Assembly (NCBI RefSeq): GCF_001713375.1
Contig: NZ_CP016449.1
Span: 3,162,001-3,226,000 of the forward strand
From: Hydrogenophaga sp. RAC07
GTDB taxonomy: Bacteria > Pseudomonadota > Gammaproteobacteria > Burkholderiales > Burkholderiaceae_C
Reading direction: 5' to 3'
Length of the DNA: 64,000 bases
In this document: piece after piece, positions 17,180 through 26,467 of the stretch
How positions within the stretch are numbered: position 1 is the first letter of the stretch
Layout: each line of letters starts with the position of its first letter
Notes under the pieces: model-generated
What the model saw: the letters and a program-made list of their open reading frames with translations, nothing else
Database searches by the model: none
Told to the model about the DNA's origin: nothing
Program-made: the position numbers and the translations under genes

Positions 17180-18465
17180 TGGACGCGCTCATCCTGCTCG
17201 GCAGCTTCTTTGTGCTGATGATCATCGGCACACCTGTGGCCTATGCGCTCGGCATCGCGGCGCTCATCGGCGCGTGGTGGATCGACATCCCGCTGGACGC
17301 GGTGATGATCGCCATCAGCAGCGGCGTCAACAAGTTCTCGCTGCTCGCCATTCCCTTCTTTGTGTTGGCCGGCGCCATCATGGCCGAGGGCGGCATGGCA
17401 CGCCGGCTGGTCGCGTTTGCCAACGTGCTGGTGGGCTTCATCCGCGGCGGCCTCTCGCTGGTCAACATCCTGGCCTCCACCTTCTTCGGCGCGATCTCCG
17501 GCTCGTCCATGGCCGACACGGCCTCGGTCGGTGCGGTGTTGATTCCCGAGATGGAGAAGAAGGGCTACCCGCGCGAGTTCGCCACGGCTGTCACCGTCAG
17601 TGGCTCGGTGCAGGCCATCCTGATTCCGCCCAGCCACAACGCGGTGATCTATTCGCTCGCGGCCGGCGGCTCGGTGTCGATTGCCGCGTTGTTCCTGGCC
17701 GGTGTGTTGCCGGGGTTGATGCTCGGCATGACGCTGGCCACCATGTGCCTGGTGATCGCCAGGCGCAAGAACTACCCCAAGGGCGACGTGATCCCGCTGC
17801 GCCAGGCGCTGAAGATCTGCGCCGATGCGCTGTGGGGCCTGATGACCATGGTGATCATCCTGGGCGGCATCCTCACCGGCGTGTTCACCGCCACCGAATC
17901 GGCCTCCATCGCCGTGCTCTGGGCCTTCGGCGTGACCATGTTTGTCTACCGCGACTACAAGTGGCACGAGCTGCCCAAGCTGGTGCACCGCACGGTGAAG
18001 ACGCTGGCGATCGTCATGATCCTGATCGCGTTCGCCGCGAGCTTCGGCTACATCATGACGCTGATGCAGATCCCGCTGAAGATCACGACGATGTTCACCA
18101 CGCTGTCGGACAACCGCTACGTGATCCTGATGATGATCAACGTGCTGCTGCTGGCCCTGGGCACGCTGATGGACATGGCGCCGCTGATCCTGATCCTCAC
18201 GCCCATCCTGCTGCCGGTGGTCACTTCGCTGGGCGTGGACCCGGTGCACTTCGGGATGATCATGATGGTCAACCTCGGCATGGGGCTGATCACACCGCCC
18301 GTGGGCGGGGTGCTGTTCGTGGGCAGTGCGATCGCCAAACTGCCGATGGAGACCGTGGTCAAGGCCCTGCTGCCCTTCTACGTGGCGCTGTTCGCCGTGC
18401 TCATGGCCGTGACCTACCTGCCCGCCATCTCGCTGTGGCTGCCGCAGACCGTGCTCGCGCGCTGA
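17179..18465 (+). CDS. dctM: TRAP transporter large permease DctM
   Basis: Large translocating subunit, 428 residues with about twelve hydrophobic helices. Typical motifs are GTPVAYALGIAALIGAW, LLAIPFFVLAGAIMAEGGMA, FFGAISGSSMADTASVGAVL, IPPSHNAVIYSLAAGGSVSI, ESASIAVLWAF and MDMAPLILILTPILLPV. GLITPPVGGVLFVGSAI near the end is strongly conserved in DctM. Start overlaps the DctQ stop by one base. A 28-bp gap leads into glucarate dehydratase. Confidence 0.92.
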   Translation: MDALILLGSFFVLMIIGTPVAYALGIAALIGAWWIDIPLDAVMIAISSGVNKFSLLAIPFFVLAGAIMAEGGMARRLVAFANVLVGFIRGGLSLVNILASTFFGAISGSSMADTASVGAVLIPEMEKKGYPREFATAVTVSGSVQAILIPPSHNAVIYSLAAGGSVSIAALFLAGVLPGLMLGMTLATMCLVIARRKNYPKGDVIPLRQALKICADALWGLMTMVIILGGILTGVFTATESASIAVLWAFGVTMFVYRDYKWHELPKLVHRTVKTLAIVMILIAFAASFGYIMTLMQIPLKITTMFTTLSDNRYVILMMINVLLLALGTLMDMAPLILILTPILLPVVTSLGVDPVHFGMIMMVNLGMGLITPPVGGVLFVGSAIAKLPMETVVKALLPFYVALFAVLMAVTYLPAISLWLPQTVLAR

Positions 18466-18493
18466 GCCCCTCCGATCCTTTTCGTCGCCTTCC

Positions 18494-19783
18494 ATGACAT
18501 CCCACGCCATCCGACACGTCCGTGTCACGCCGATCGCTTTCCGCGATCCACCGCTGCTCAACGCCGCCGGCATCCACGAGCCTTGGGCCCTGCGCTCGAT
18601 CATCGAGATCGAAACCGACTCGGGCCTGGTCGGCATCAACGAGAGCTACGGCGACCTGCCCATGCTCGAAGCCATGGCCAAGGCCGCGCCGGCGCTCACC
18701 GGTCTCTCGCCCTGGGCGCTGAACGACATGGAAACGCGCGTGGCCGCCCTGGTCACGCCGAAGCAGACGGCCTCCGAGTTCCTCGGCACCCAGGTCTCGC
18801 TGGCACCAGGCACCCACGTGTCCAAGACGGTGGCCAAGGTGATCAGCGCCTTTGAAGTCGCCATGATGGATTTGCAGGGCCAGCTGGCCAATGCGCCGGT
18901 GGTGGACCTGCTCGGTGGCGCGGCGCGCGCGAGCGTACCCTTCAGCGCCTACCTGTTCTACAAGTACGCCGAACACATCGAGAAGCCCTACGCAGCCGAC
19001 CCCTGGGGCGAAGCCATCACGCCCGAACAGCTGGTGGCGCAGGCGCGCCGCATGATCGGCCAGTACGGCTTCAAGAGCATCAAGCTCAAGGCCGGCGCGC
19101 TGCCGCCCGGGCAAGAGGTGGCGGGCCTGCTGGCGCTGGCCAGGGCCTTCCCCGGCGCGCCGCTGCGCATCGACCCCAACGGCAACTGGACCGTGCCCAC
19201 CAGCCTGAAGGTGGTGGAGCAGTTGCGCGGCGTGCTGGAGTACTACGAGGACCCGGCCCCCGGCCTGGACGGCATGGCCGCTGTGGCCCAGGCCTGCGAG
19301 GTGCCGCTGGCCACCAACATGGTGGTCACCGACCTCAAGGAATTCCGCCGCAACGCCGAGATGGGTTGCCCGGTGAAGATCGTGCTGAGCGACCACCATT
19401 ACTGGGGCGGTCTGCGCGCCACGCAGCGGCTCTCGCTGATGTGCGAGACCTTCGGCCTGGGCCTGTCGATGCATTCGAATTCGCACCTGGGCATCAGCCT
19501 CACGGCCATGACGCACCTGGCCGCTTCGGTGCCGCACCTCTCTTACGCATGCGACACGCACTACCCCTGGCAGGACGACGAGGTGGTGCAAGGCGGGCGG
19601 CTGCGGTTCGATGCCGGCAGCCTGCGGGTGCCCACCACGCCCGGCCTGGGTGTGCAGATCGACCGGGAGGCGCTGGCCCGCCTGCACGACAACTACCTGC
19701 ACTGCGGGATCCGCAACCGCAACGACCTCGCGCAGATGCAGAAGTACGACCCCTCGTTCACCGGCGCGCAGCCGCGCTTCTGA
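18494..19783 (+). CDS. gudD: Glucarate dehydratase-type enolase-superfamily enzyme
   Basis: Dehydrates D-glucarate (and perhaps galactarate) to 5-dehydro-4-deoxy-D-glucarate; 429 residues. The catalytic KxK motif is in FKSIKLKAGALPPGQE (about residue 196). Metal-binding carboxylates appear in LRIDPNGNW and EYYEDPAPG, the third in ATNMVVTDLKEF. The His-Asp dyad region reads VLSDHHYWGGLRATQ and is followed by LSMHSNSHLGISL, a glucarate dehydratase hallmark. The N-terminal capping domain contains NESYGDLPMLEAM. Slightly shorter than E. coli GudD (446). Function agrees with the lactonase upstream and the deoxyglucarate dehydratase downstream. Confidence 0.9.
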   Translation: MTSHAIRHVRVTPIAFRDPPLLNAAGIHEPWALRSIIEIETDSGLVGINESYGDLPMLEAMAKAAPALTGLSPWALNDMETRVAALVTPKQTASEFLGTQVSLAPGTHVSKTVAKVISAFEVAMMDLQGQLANAPVVDLLGGAARASVPFSAYLFYKYAEHIEKPYAADPWGEAITPEQLVAQARRMIGQYGFKSIKLKAGALPPGQEVAGLLALARAFPGAPLRIDPNGNWTVPTSLKVVEQLRGVLEYYEDPAPGLDGMAAVAQACEVPLATNMVVTDLKEFRRNAEMGCPVKIVLSDHHYWGGLRATQRLSLMCETFGLGLSMHSNSHLGISLTAMTHLAASVPHLSYACDTHYPWQDDEVVQGGRLRFDAGSLRVPTTPGLGVQIDREALARLHDNYLHCGIRNRNDLAQMQKYDPSFTGAQPRF

Positions 19784-19831
19784 GCGCTGCAGCAGCGCGC
19801 CTCTTTTTCTCCACACCTCCAGGAAATGTCC

Positions 19832-20800
19832 ATGTCCTTGAACCGCCGGCAGCTGATCGCTGCCTCTGCCGCCATCGCCGCCGTGGGACTGCCGGCCCAC
19901 GCGCAGAGCTTTCCCAACAAGCCCATCCGTCTCATCGTTCCCTACCCACCGGGCGGCTCGTCCGACATCATCGCGCGCGCCATCAGCCAGCTGCTCTCGG
20001 AGAGCATGGGCCAGCCCGTGGTGGTGGAAAACCGGGCGGGTGCCAACGGCAACATCGGCGCCGACCTGGTGGCCAAGTCCGCACCCGACGGCCACACGAT
20101 GCTGCTGTGCGATGTGGGCGCACTCGCCATCAGCCCTTCGGTCTACACCAAGCTGGCCTTCAACCCCAGCAAAGACTTGCGCGGCGTGACCATGCTCGCG
20201 TACTCGCCGCACATGCTCGCGGTACACCCCTCGGTGAAGGCCAACAACCTCAAGGAACTGGTCGAGTTGTCCAAGACCTCCGACCTGAACTTTGCGGTGA
20301 CCGCGGTGGGTAGCGCGCCGCACGTGGCCGGCGTGGCGGTGCAGCGCGCCACCGGCGCCAAGTGGATCTACGTGCCCTACAAGGGCGGCTCACAAGCCGT
20401 GACCGACACCGTGGCAGGGCAGACGCAGGTGATCATGAACGGCATGCTGGCCACGCTGCCACACGTGCAGAGCGGGCGCCTCAAGGTGCTGGGCATCTCC
20501 AAGAAAACACGCATGCCGCTGGTGGGCAACGTCCCCACACTGGCCGAACAAGGCGTCACCGGGTTCGAGTCCGGCACCTGGCAGGGGGTGCTGGTGGCCA
20601 ACGGCACGCCGCCAGCCATCATCGCGCGCCTGAACACCGAACTCATCAAGATCATCCGCAGCCCCGACGTGCGCGCCCGCCTGACCGGCCAGGGCGCCGA
20701 GGTGATCACGATGCAGCCCACCGAGCAAGACACCTTCTTTGAGCGCGAGCGCAAGCGCTGGGGCGAGGTGGTGGCCGAAGCCAACATCAAGCTCGACTGA
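19832..20800 (+). CDS. Bug/TctC family tripartite tricarboxylate-type binding protein (orphan)
   Basis: Periplasmic binding protein, 322 residues. The second of two close ATGs (19832) is favoured because it lies at proper distance from AGGAA; the signal peptide [20 protein letters not shown] ends AHAQS, with an RR pair near the start. Family motifs: [35 protein letters not shown], and [20 protein letters not shown]. No TctA or TctB membrane partner is nearby, as is common for the expanded Bug family in Burkholderiales. Position between two catabolic genes suggests a sugar-acid or aldarate ligand. Confidence 0.9.
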   Translation: MSLNRRQLIAASAAIAAVGLPAHAQSFPNKPIRLIVPYPPGGSSDIIARAISQLLSESMGQPVVVENRAGANGNIGADLVAKSAPDGHTMLLCDVGALAISPSVYTKLAFNPSKDLRGVTMLAYSPHMLAVHPSVKANNLKELVELSKTSDLNFAVTAVGSAPHVAGVAVQRATGAKWIYVPYKGGSQAVTDTVAGQTQVIMNGMLATLPHVQSGRLKVLGISKKTRMPLVGNVPTLAEQGVTGFESGTWQGVLVANGTPPAIIARLNTELIKIIRSPDVRARLTGQGAEVITMQPTEQDTFFERERKRWGEVVAEANIKLD

Positions 20801-20838
20801 TTTCTCATCCGCCGATTTTTCAAGCAGAGGACGTTTCC

Positions 20839-21750
20839 GTGAACCCCCAGGATCTCAAGACCATCGTCAGCAGCGGACTGCTGTCGTTCCCCATCACCGA
20901 TTTCGACGGCCACGGCGACTTCAACGCCAAGGGCTACGCTGAGCGGCTGGAGTGGCTGGCACCGTATGGCGCCAGTGCCCTGTTCGCCGCGGGCGGCACG
21001 GGCGAGTACTTCTCGCTCTCGGGCGCCGAGTACGGCCAGATCATCAAGACCGCGGTGGACACCTGCCGCGGCAAGGTGCCCATCATTGCCGGCGCCGGTG
21101 GTCCCACCCGCACCGCCATCGCGCACGCGCAGGAAGCCGAACGCATGGGCGCACACGGCGTGTTGCTGCTGCCGCACTACCTGACCGAAGCCGGCCAGGA
21201 AGGCCTGATCGCGCATGTGGAGCAGGTGTGCAAGAGCGTGAAATTCGGCGTGATTGTCTACAACCGCAACGTCTGCAAGCTCACGCCCGAATCGCTCGCC
21301 ATCCTGGCCGACCGCTGCCCCAACCTCATCGGTTTCAAGGACGGTGTGGGCGACATCGAAATGATGATGTCGATCTACCTCAAGATGGGTGAGCGCTTCT
21401 CATACCTGGGCGGCCTGCCCACGGCCGAGGTGTACGCGGCGGCCTACAAGGCACTGGGCACGCCGGTGTATTCGTCGGCGGTGTTCAACTTCATCCCGAA
21501 GACCGCGATGCAGTTCTACGAAGCCGTGCGCACCGACGATCACGCCACGCAGCACCGGTTGCTCAAGGACTTCTTCATGCCCTACCTCGACATCCGCAAC
21601 AAGGGCCAGGGCTACGCGGTGAGCATCGTGAAGGCGGGTGCCCAGCTCGTGGGCCACGGCGCCGGCCGGGTGCGCGCACCGTTGACCGACCTCAAGCCCG
21701 CCGAGATGGAAGCACTTGGTCGTTTGATCACAGCGCTCGGCCCACAATAA
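20839..21750 (+). CDS. kdgD: 5-dehydro-4-deoxyglucarate dehydratase (DapA/NAL superfamily)
   Basis: Converts 5-dehydro-4-deoxy-D-glucarate to 2,5-dioxopentanoate with loss of water and CO2; 303 residues starting at a GTG preceded by AGAGGA. The TIM barrel shows the family loop [18 protein letters not shown], the catalytic Tyr in [11 protein letters not shown], and the Schiff-base Lys in [26 protein letters not shown] and the long C-terminal helices resemble KdgD rather than dihydrodipicolinate synthase. Its product is the substrate of the aldehyde dehydrogenase on the other arm of the locus, which closes the route to 2-oxoglutarate. Confidence 0.92.
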   Translation: MNPQDLKTIVSSGLLSFPITDFDGHGDFNAKGYAERLEWLAPYGASALFAAGGTGEYFSLSGAEYGQIIKTAVDTCRGKVPIIAGAGGPTRTAIAHAQEAERMGAHGVLLLPHYLTEAGQEGLIAHVEQVCKSVKFGVIVYNRNVCKLTPESLAILADRCPNLIGFKDGVGDIEMMMSIYLKMGERFSYLGGLPTAEVYAAAYKALGTPVYSSAVFNFIPKTAMQFYEAVRTDDHATQHRLLKDFFMPYLDIRNKGQGYAVSIVKAGAQLVGHGAGRVRAPLTDLKPAEMEALGRLITALGPQ

Positions 21751-21755
21751 GGCGC

Positions 21756-22820
21756 ATGACGCCCACGCCCACACCGTTCCCCCACCTGCTCGACCCCGCC
21801 CGCTTCCAGGGCGAGGTGGACGGCCGGCCCACCGCCCTCTTCTTTCTGCGCAACGCACGCGGCATGGTCGTGGCCATCACCAACCTCGGCGCCAAGGTGC
21901 TGCAGATCGTGGTGCCCGACCGGCAGGGCGTGCTGGACGACGTGGCGCTGGGCTACGACAGCCTGGACGCCGTGCTCGGCGGCTCACCGTCGATGGGCGC
22001 GTTTGTGGGCCGCTATGCCGGGCGCATTGGCGGCGCGCACTTCACGCAGGACGGGCGCGAACACCGGCTCACGCCGAACTCGGGCGCCCACTGCATCCAC
22101 GGCGGGCCCCGCGGCGCGCGCCACCGCGCGTTTGACGCGGTGCAGCCCGACGCGCAAACCCTGGAGCTGCGCCACCGCTTTCTGACCGCCGAAGACGACT
22201 TCCCCGGCACGCTGGACCTGCAGCTCACCTACCGGCTGAGCGACGACAACGCGCTGGTGATCGAACACCTGGCCACCGCGCTGGACGAGCCCGGTCCGGC
22301 CAGCTTCACCAGCCACATCTACTTCAACCTCGACGGCGTGAGCGAAGGCGCCAACATCAACGGCCATGTGCTGCAGGTGCCAGACGCCAACGACGTGCTG
22401 GCCACCGGGGTGGACGGCATCGCCACCGGCGGTCGTGTGTCGCTGAACGGCCATGTGCACGATCTGCGCAGCGCCACCACGCTGGGCACCGTGCCCGACA
22501 TCGACTTGAGTTATCCGCTGGGCACCGACAGCCGCAGCGAAGCGCGCCTGTGCGCACAACTGCGCAGCGAAGCCAGCGGTCGCACGCTCGATGTGTGGAC
22601 CACCGAGCCTTTGCTGCAGGTGTACACCGCGGGCCAGCTGGGGGTGGCGGAGAAGCCCGATGCGGGCAAACAGGGTGTGCGGCACCGGCCGCGCTGCGCC
22701 GTGTGCCTGGAGCCGCAGTGGTTTCCCAACGCGCCCAACTGCCCCGCGCTGCCGCAGAACCTGGTGGCACCGGGACGGCCTTACCGGGGAACCACGGTGT
22801 ACCGCTTCGGCGTGACCTGA
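21756..22820 (+). CDS. galM: Aldose 1-epimerase (GalM family)
   Basis: Interconverts alpha and beta anomers of aldoses; 354 residues, 5 bp after the deoxyglucarate dehydratase. Catalytic and substrate residues: GRYAGRIGGAHF (Arg), [19 protein letters not shown] (His), SHIYFNLDG (second His), a Glu in CLEPQWFPNAPN. Together with uronate dehydrogenase, which acts on one pyranose anomer, a mutarotase is useful in the pathway. It ends the plus-strand operon and faces a lipoprotein gene tail to tail. Confidence 0.9.
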   Translation: MTPTPTPFPHLLDPARFQGEVDGRPTALFFLRNARGMVVAITNLGAKVLQIVVPDRQGVLDDVALGYDSLDAVLGGSPSMGAFVGRYAGRIGGAHFTQDGREHRLTPNSGAHCIHGGPRGARHRAFDAVQPDAQTLELRHRFLTAEDDFPGTLDLQLTYRLSDDNALVIEHLATALDEPGPASFTSHIYFNLDGVSEGANINGHVLQVPDANDVLATGVDGIATGGRVSLNGHVHDLRSATTLGTVPDIDLSYPLGTDSRSEARLCAQLRSEASGRTLDVWTTEPLLQVYTAGQLGVAEKPDAGKQGVRHRPRCAVCLEPQWFPNAPNCPALPQNLVAPGRPYRGTTVYRFGVT

Positions 22821-22845
22821 TTCCTGGCGGGATCCACCCGCCCGG

Positions 22846-23334
22846 TCAGAGGATGAAAGGCTCTTCCCGCTTGTTGCACTCGGGCGGCTCGCCGTAGCCG
22901 GCGGACCGCACCACCTGGTCTTGCGCAATCTCCACCTGGAACCATTGGCAGAACGGGTTTTCGTAGCGGTAACTCCACACCACCCCGCGCGAACGGGCCA
23001 GCCCCCGCACCTCACCGGGGCGCCCCAGCCGCTGGCGCACCTCGTCCTGGGTCATGCCGGGGTTGATCTGCAGGAAGTTCGCCTCGTTGAGCACCTGCTC
23101 GGAGCGGGTCACGCGCCCGGCACCGTCGAGGTACACAAAGTACGTGTGGCGGCCATACGGCCCGCGCGGAAACTCCAGCCGGGTGCCGCCGTCCACCTGG
23201 CGCTGCGTCTCCGGCGGCCCCATGCGGGCAACCACCTCGTCCCGGGTGGCGCCGGTGAGCTGGGCGGGCGGCGCGTAACCGCTGCACGCCGACAACACCG
23301 CCGCAGCGGTGAGCAAGGACAACACGATGCGCAT
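22846..23334 (-). CDS. Predicted lipoprotein with SmpA/OmlA-like fold
   Basis: 162-residue exported protein. The ATG at 23334 has an AGGAG Shine-Dalgarno eight bases upstream; an earlier in-frame ATG would add 20 non-signal-like residues. A lipoprotein signal peptide is clear: MRIVLSLLTAAAVLSAC, with cleavage before Cys17. The mature part has two similar segments, LTGATRDEVVARMGPPE and INPGMTQDEVRQRLGRPGEV, each like the helix-turn of SmpA/BamE-type domains. It may be an outer-membrane-assembly or envelope lipoprotein; no specific role is known. The C-terminus ends YGEPPECNKREEPFIL. Confidence 0.78.
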   Translation of the reverse strand: MRIVLSLLTAAAVLSACSGYAPPAQLTGATRDEVVARMGPPETQRQVDGGTRLEFPRGPYGRHTYFVYLDGAGRVTRSEQVLNEANFLQINPGMTQDEVRQRLGRPGEVRGLARSRGVVWSYRYENPFCQWFQVEIAQDQVVRSAGYGEPPECNKREEPFIL

Positions 23335-23390
23335 GGTTCGATCTCCTGTGTTCAATGGGTGGCATTTGGAGGACGCGTTCGCCACCAAGT

Positions 23391-24647
23391 TCAAGACCGG
23401 CTGTAGGCCAGGCCCGAGGCCACACCGCCAAACAGGTCACCCTCGACCATGGCCACACCCGGAAACTCGGCCTGCAGGGCGCGCTGGAACGGCCGCAGCG
23501 CGGACGAGCCGCCGGTGAGGTAGATCGCGTCCAGCGTGCTGTCGGTGAGGCCGGCGCGTTGCACGCATTCGCGCGCGCAGGCCACGGTGCGCGCGAGCAG
23601 GTTGCCCAGTTGGTCGCGCATGGCGTCGGCGTGCATGTCGGCGCCCAGGCCGCGCTCCACTTCCGACAAATCCACCTGCGTGGCGCCGTCTTCGTTGGAG
23701 CAGCGGATCTTGGCCTGCTCCACTTCGTGGGCGATGCGGTGGCCGTCGCGGTGCTTGAGCACCTTCATCAGGCGCTCATGCAGCGCCACGTTGCTGTAGT
23801 TCACGCGCAGCTGCTGCGCCTGGCTGAGCGCGCGCGGCTGGTAGAGCCACTGGATCAGGTGCCAGGTGGAGAGGTCAAAAAACACGCGGCTGGGCACCTC
23901 GCGCTGCTGCGGGCCGAGGTGCTTGTAGCCCAGCAGGGGCATGACCTGTTCCAGGCTGAGCTTGTGGTCGAAGTCGGTGCCGCCGATGTGCACCCCCGTG
24001 GTGGCCAGCACATCGCCCGCGCGGTTGGCGAGCTTCATGCGCTGCGGGCCCAGGCGCACCACGGTGAAGTCGGACGTGCCGCCACCCAGGTCGACCACCA
24101 GCACCACGCTCTCGCGGTCCAGCCGGCGCTCGTAGTCCAGCGCGGCGGCAATCGGCTCCAGCTGGAACGACACCTGGCGAAAACCCACGGCCTGCGCGGC
24201 CTGCAGCAAGGAGTCTTGTGCGAGCGCGTCGCGCTCCAGGTCGTCGTCCACAAAATGCACCGGACGGCCCATCACCACCTTGGTGGGCGCCACGCCCAGC
24301 GTTTGCGCCGCGCGCTCGCGCAGCGCGGCCAGAAAGGTGGCCACGATCTCCTGAAAACTGATCTGCTGGTGGTTGACCACCGTGGTCTCCAGCAGCAGCG
24401 GGCTGCCCAGCAGGCTCTTGAGCGAGCGCATCAAGCGGCCTTCGGTGCCGGCGAGGTATTGCGCCACCGCGTCGCGGCCAAAGTGGGTGGTGCTGTCTTC
24501 GGAGTTGTAGAACACCGCCGTGGGCATGGAAACCGCTGCGCCCTCCAGCGGAATCAGGTGTGCCGTGCCGCGCACATCGGCCCAGGCCATGGCCGAATTG
24601 GAAGTGCCGAAATCAATGCCGAGCGTGCCGTGGAGCGGAGGAGTCAT
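23391..24647 (-). CDS. Hsp70-like ATPase lacking a substrate-binding domain (YegD-like)
   Basis: 418 residues, the actin/Hsp70 ATPase fold only. Phosphate-1 motif LGIDFGTSNSAMAWAD is at the N-terminus, phosphate-2 is VVLVVDLGGGTSDFTVVRLG, and the adenosine motif is AIYLTGGSSALRPFQRAL. GRDAVAQYL and KVVMGRPVHF are also conserved. No Hsp70 beta-sandwich or helical lid follows. ATG 24647 was chosen because it begins the fold immediately; an upstream in-frame start at 24752 would add 35 low-complexity residues. E. coli YegD is similar in layout. No DnaJ or GrpE partner is beside it. Client and function unknown. Confidence 0.83.
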   Translation of the reverse strand: MTPPLHGTLGIDFGTSNSAMAWADVRGTAHLIPLEGAAVSMPTAVFYNSEDSTTHFGRDAVAQYLAGTEGRLMRSLKSLLGSPLLLETTVVNHQQISFQEIVATFLAALRERAAQTLGVAPTKVVMGRPVHFVDDDLERDALAQDSLLQAAQAVGFRQVSFQLEPIAAALDYERRLDRESVVLVVDLGGGTSDFTVVRLGPQRMKLANRAGDVLATTGVHIGGTDFDHKLSLEQVMPLLGYKHLGPQQREVPSRVFFDLSTWHLIQWLYQPRALSQAQQLRVNYSNVALHERLMKVLKHRDGHRIAHEVEQAKIRCSNEDGATQVDLSEVERGLGADMHADAMRDQLGNLLARTVACARECVQRAGLTDSTLDAIYLTGGSSALRPFQRALQAEFPGVAMVEGDLFGGVASGLAYSRS

Positions 24648-24760
24648 GGGGAGCAGAAGGGAGTTGGCCCCCGAGGCACGAGCGGGAGCGCCGGTCCATG
24701 GGGAGCGCGGATTCTGCCACCCTTGTGTGGCAGGGCCCCCGAGCCCTGCCACAGCGCCCG

Positions 24761-25066
24761 CTACTTGCGAGGAACGCTGTTCTCTTCTTTGGGCAGCTGC
24801 TGCCCGCCCGCGCCCGGCACATGCTGGCCGCGCTTCGCCGCATCCTGGCCCGGCGTGGCGCGCATGTCGGTGTCCACCTGGCCTTGTTTCAGGTCTTTCC
24901 AGGCCTGCAGGATCTTCGGGTCCGGCTGGTCGTCGGTCATGTCCGTGTCTTCGTCGCGCTCGTGCGGCAACTTCAAAGGCGTGTCTTCCTCCGCAGGCGG
25001 CAGCTCAAAGGGCGTGTCGGGCTCAACGGGTTGAGGGGGCACGGCGGGTTGGCCAGGCGGGCTCAT
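24761..25066 (-). CDS. Small acidic, proline-rich hypothetical protein
   Basis: 101 residues, rich in Pro, Asp, Glu and Gln, with no signal peptide or membrane helix. The pattern suggests a disordered protein: VPPQPVEPDTPFELPPAEED near the N-terminus, and one predicted helical stretch (ILQAWKDLKQGQVDTDM) in the middle. It starts four bases inside the 3' end of the upstream flavin-type oxidase gene (ATGA overlap), so coupled translation is likely. I do not recognise a family. Coding status is supported mainly by the overlap and by good local reading-frame continuity. Confidence 0.6.
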   Translation of the reverse strand: MSPPGQPAVPPQPVEPDTPFELPPAEEDTPLKLPHERDEDTDMTDDQPDPKILQAWKDLKQGQVDTDMRATPGQDAAKRGQHVPGAGGQQLPKEENSVPRK

Positions 25067-25590
25067 GCGCGGCTCCCGGAAGGCAGGGCACCGCCCGACA
25101 AACCCTGGTGTGAACCGTGTTCACCCATGCCGATGGGCTTTCCCGCGACGATGGACACCAGGTCGCTCACGGCACGCACCATCTTGCTGTTGGGCGCGTC
25201 CCAATAGTCCGCCGAGTGCGGCACAAACTTCAGCAAGGCCAGGTTGGGTGAATCCGGCCCATCAGGAAACCAGGGGCGCGCAAAGGGCGACCACAGGCGT
25301 TCGATACGACCGCGGTCTGTGACGATCTCGCCATGCCCCGAGAGCGACACATAGGTGCTGTCGTCCAGATCGGTGAACGCCAGGTTGGCCACGCCCAGGC
25401 GTTCGACCTTGGACGAACGCGTGTCGGTGAAAAACCAGATCGCGCCACTGGCGTCCATTTCCAGCGCATACATCGGGCGGCTGGACAAGGAGCCGTCGGC
25501 TTCGATGGTGGTGAGCATCGAAGTGGCGATGTCTTCGATCAGCTCGGCAATGTGCTTGAGCTCGGGGGTGGTCTGGGTCTCGATGTTCAT
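25063..25590 (-). CDS. Pyridoxamine 5'-phosphate oxidase-like general stress protein
   Basis: 175-residue FMN-binding split-barrel protein. Family motifs: IAELIEDIATSMLTTIEADG, LSSRPMYALEMDASGAIWFF, VNLAFTDLDDSTYVSLSGHG-like strand (here ANLAFTDLDD), and RLWSPFARPWFPDGPDSPNL, as in 'general stress protein 26'-type proteins. These usually bind FMN or F420; enzymatic activity is often unknown. It is followed by the small acidic protein and then the Hsp70-like gene on the same strand, forming a possible stress operon. A 274-bp upstream spacer holds no other gene. Confidence 0.83.
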   Translation of the reverse strand: MNIETQTTPELKHIAELIEDIATSMLTTIEADGSLSSRPMYALEMDASGAIWFFTDTRSSKVERLGVANLAFTDLDDSTYVSLSGHGEIVTDRGRIERLWSPFARPWFPDGPDSPNLALLKFVPHSADYWDAPNSKMVRAVSDLVSIVAGKPIGMGEHGSHQGLSGGALPSGSRA

Positions 25591-25864
25591 GGGTGGTCCT
25601 CGTCATCGGTGTGTGGAACCACCACGGTAGAAACAAACGCGGCGCGGGTCTGTGCGGTGGCGAACCTGCGAGCACATGCCCCAACAACGCGGCACTTGGC
25701 AGCCCGCCGTGATTCGAGCCAATCGACCAGGGCGCAACCCACAGATGGGGGATGGTTGCCCCTGGCGTTGTGGAAGCACCACCGTTTGAAACATAGGGTT
25801 TATTGGCTTGTTACTCTCAGCGCTCTCCTAACTTTGTTCATTCATTTTTTACATTTTTTCTCAC

Positions 25865-26425
25865 ATGACCTTCGCACACAAAGCCCTTGCCGCAGCCGTC
25901 TTCACCGTTGCTGCCGCAGGCGCCCAGGCCCAAACCCAGGCCCCCTCCAAGATGTACGCCGAAATCGGCTACGCAGCCATTGGCCTGGACTTCACCGACG
26001 GCGCGAACACGCTGAAATCCGGCCCCGGCGCCCTGACCGGCGTGCTCGGCTACCAGCTGCACCCCAACGTGGCCGTGGAAGGCTTCCTGGGCCTGGGCAT
26101 CGTCAAGGACGAGATCGAGTTCAACGGCACGGGCATCGGCATCAACGCCAAGGTCAACAACACCGTCGGCGTCTTCGTGAAGCCCGGCGTCAAGGTCACC
26201 GAAAACGTTGAACTGTTCGCCCGTCTGGGCTACCTGCGCACCAAACTCACCCTGTCTTCAGGCGGCGTGAGCGTCAGCGACAGCGACACAGGCGCCGCCT
26301 ACGGCTTGGGCGTGAACCTGAACCTGACCAAGACCTCGTACGTGCAAGCCAACTGGATGAGCTACTACAAGGAAGACGGCGTGAAGGCGCAGGGCGTGGC
26401 GCTGGCTTACGGCGTTCGGTTCTAA
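25865..26425 (+). CDS. Outer-membrane beta-barrel protein, OmpA/OmpW-like small porin fold
   Basis: 186 residues. Signal peptide MTFAHKALAAAVFTVAAAGA, ending QAQ, precedes an eight-strand-like barrel: MYAEIGYAAIGLDF, ALTGVLGYQLHPNVAVEGFL, VGVFVKPGVKVTENVELFAR, AAYGLGVNLNLTKTSYVQAN. The protein ends in Phe (YGVRF), the usual recognition residue for the BAM machinery. No Shine-Dalgarno stands out before the ATG, and the upstream 30 bp are T-rich. A hairpin follows the gene. Function in the envelope is unknown. Confidence 0.82.
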   Translation: MTFAHKALAAAVFTVAAAGAQAQTQAPSKMYAEIGYAAIGLDFTDGANTLKSGPGALTGVLGYQLHPNVAVEGFLGLGIVKDEIEFNGTGIGINAKVNNTVGVFVKPGVKVTENVELFARLGYLRTKLTLSSGGVSVSDSDTGAAYGLGVNLNLTKTSYVQANWMSYYKEDGVKAQGVALAYGVRF

Positions 26426-26435
26426 GTTTTGAGGG

Positions 26436-26467
26436 GATCAAGGGCTGCCACGGGGTGGCTCTTGATC
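26436..26467 (+). terminator. Hairpin after the small barrel gene
   Basis: GATCAAG pairs with CTTGATC, and an inner stem GCCAC-ggg-GTGGC sits within it. Only a weak pyrimidine stretch (TTCTGCTC) follows, so it may act as a terminator or 3'-end stabiliser. It marks the last recognisable core sequence before the lower-GC island. Confidence 0.5.
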
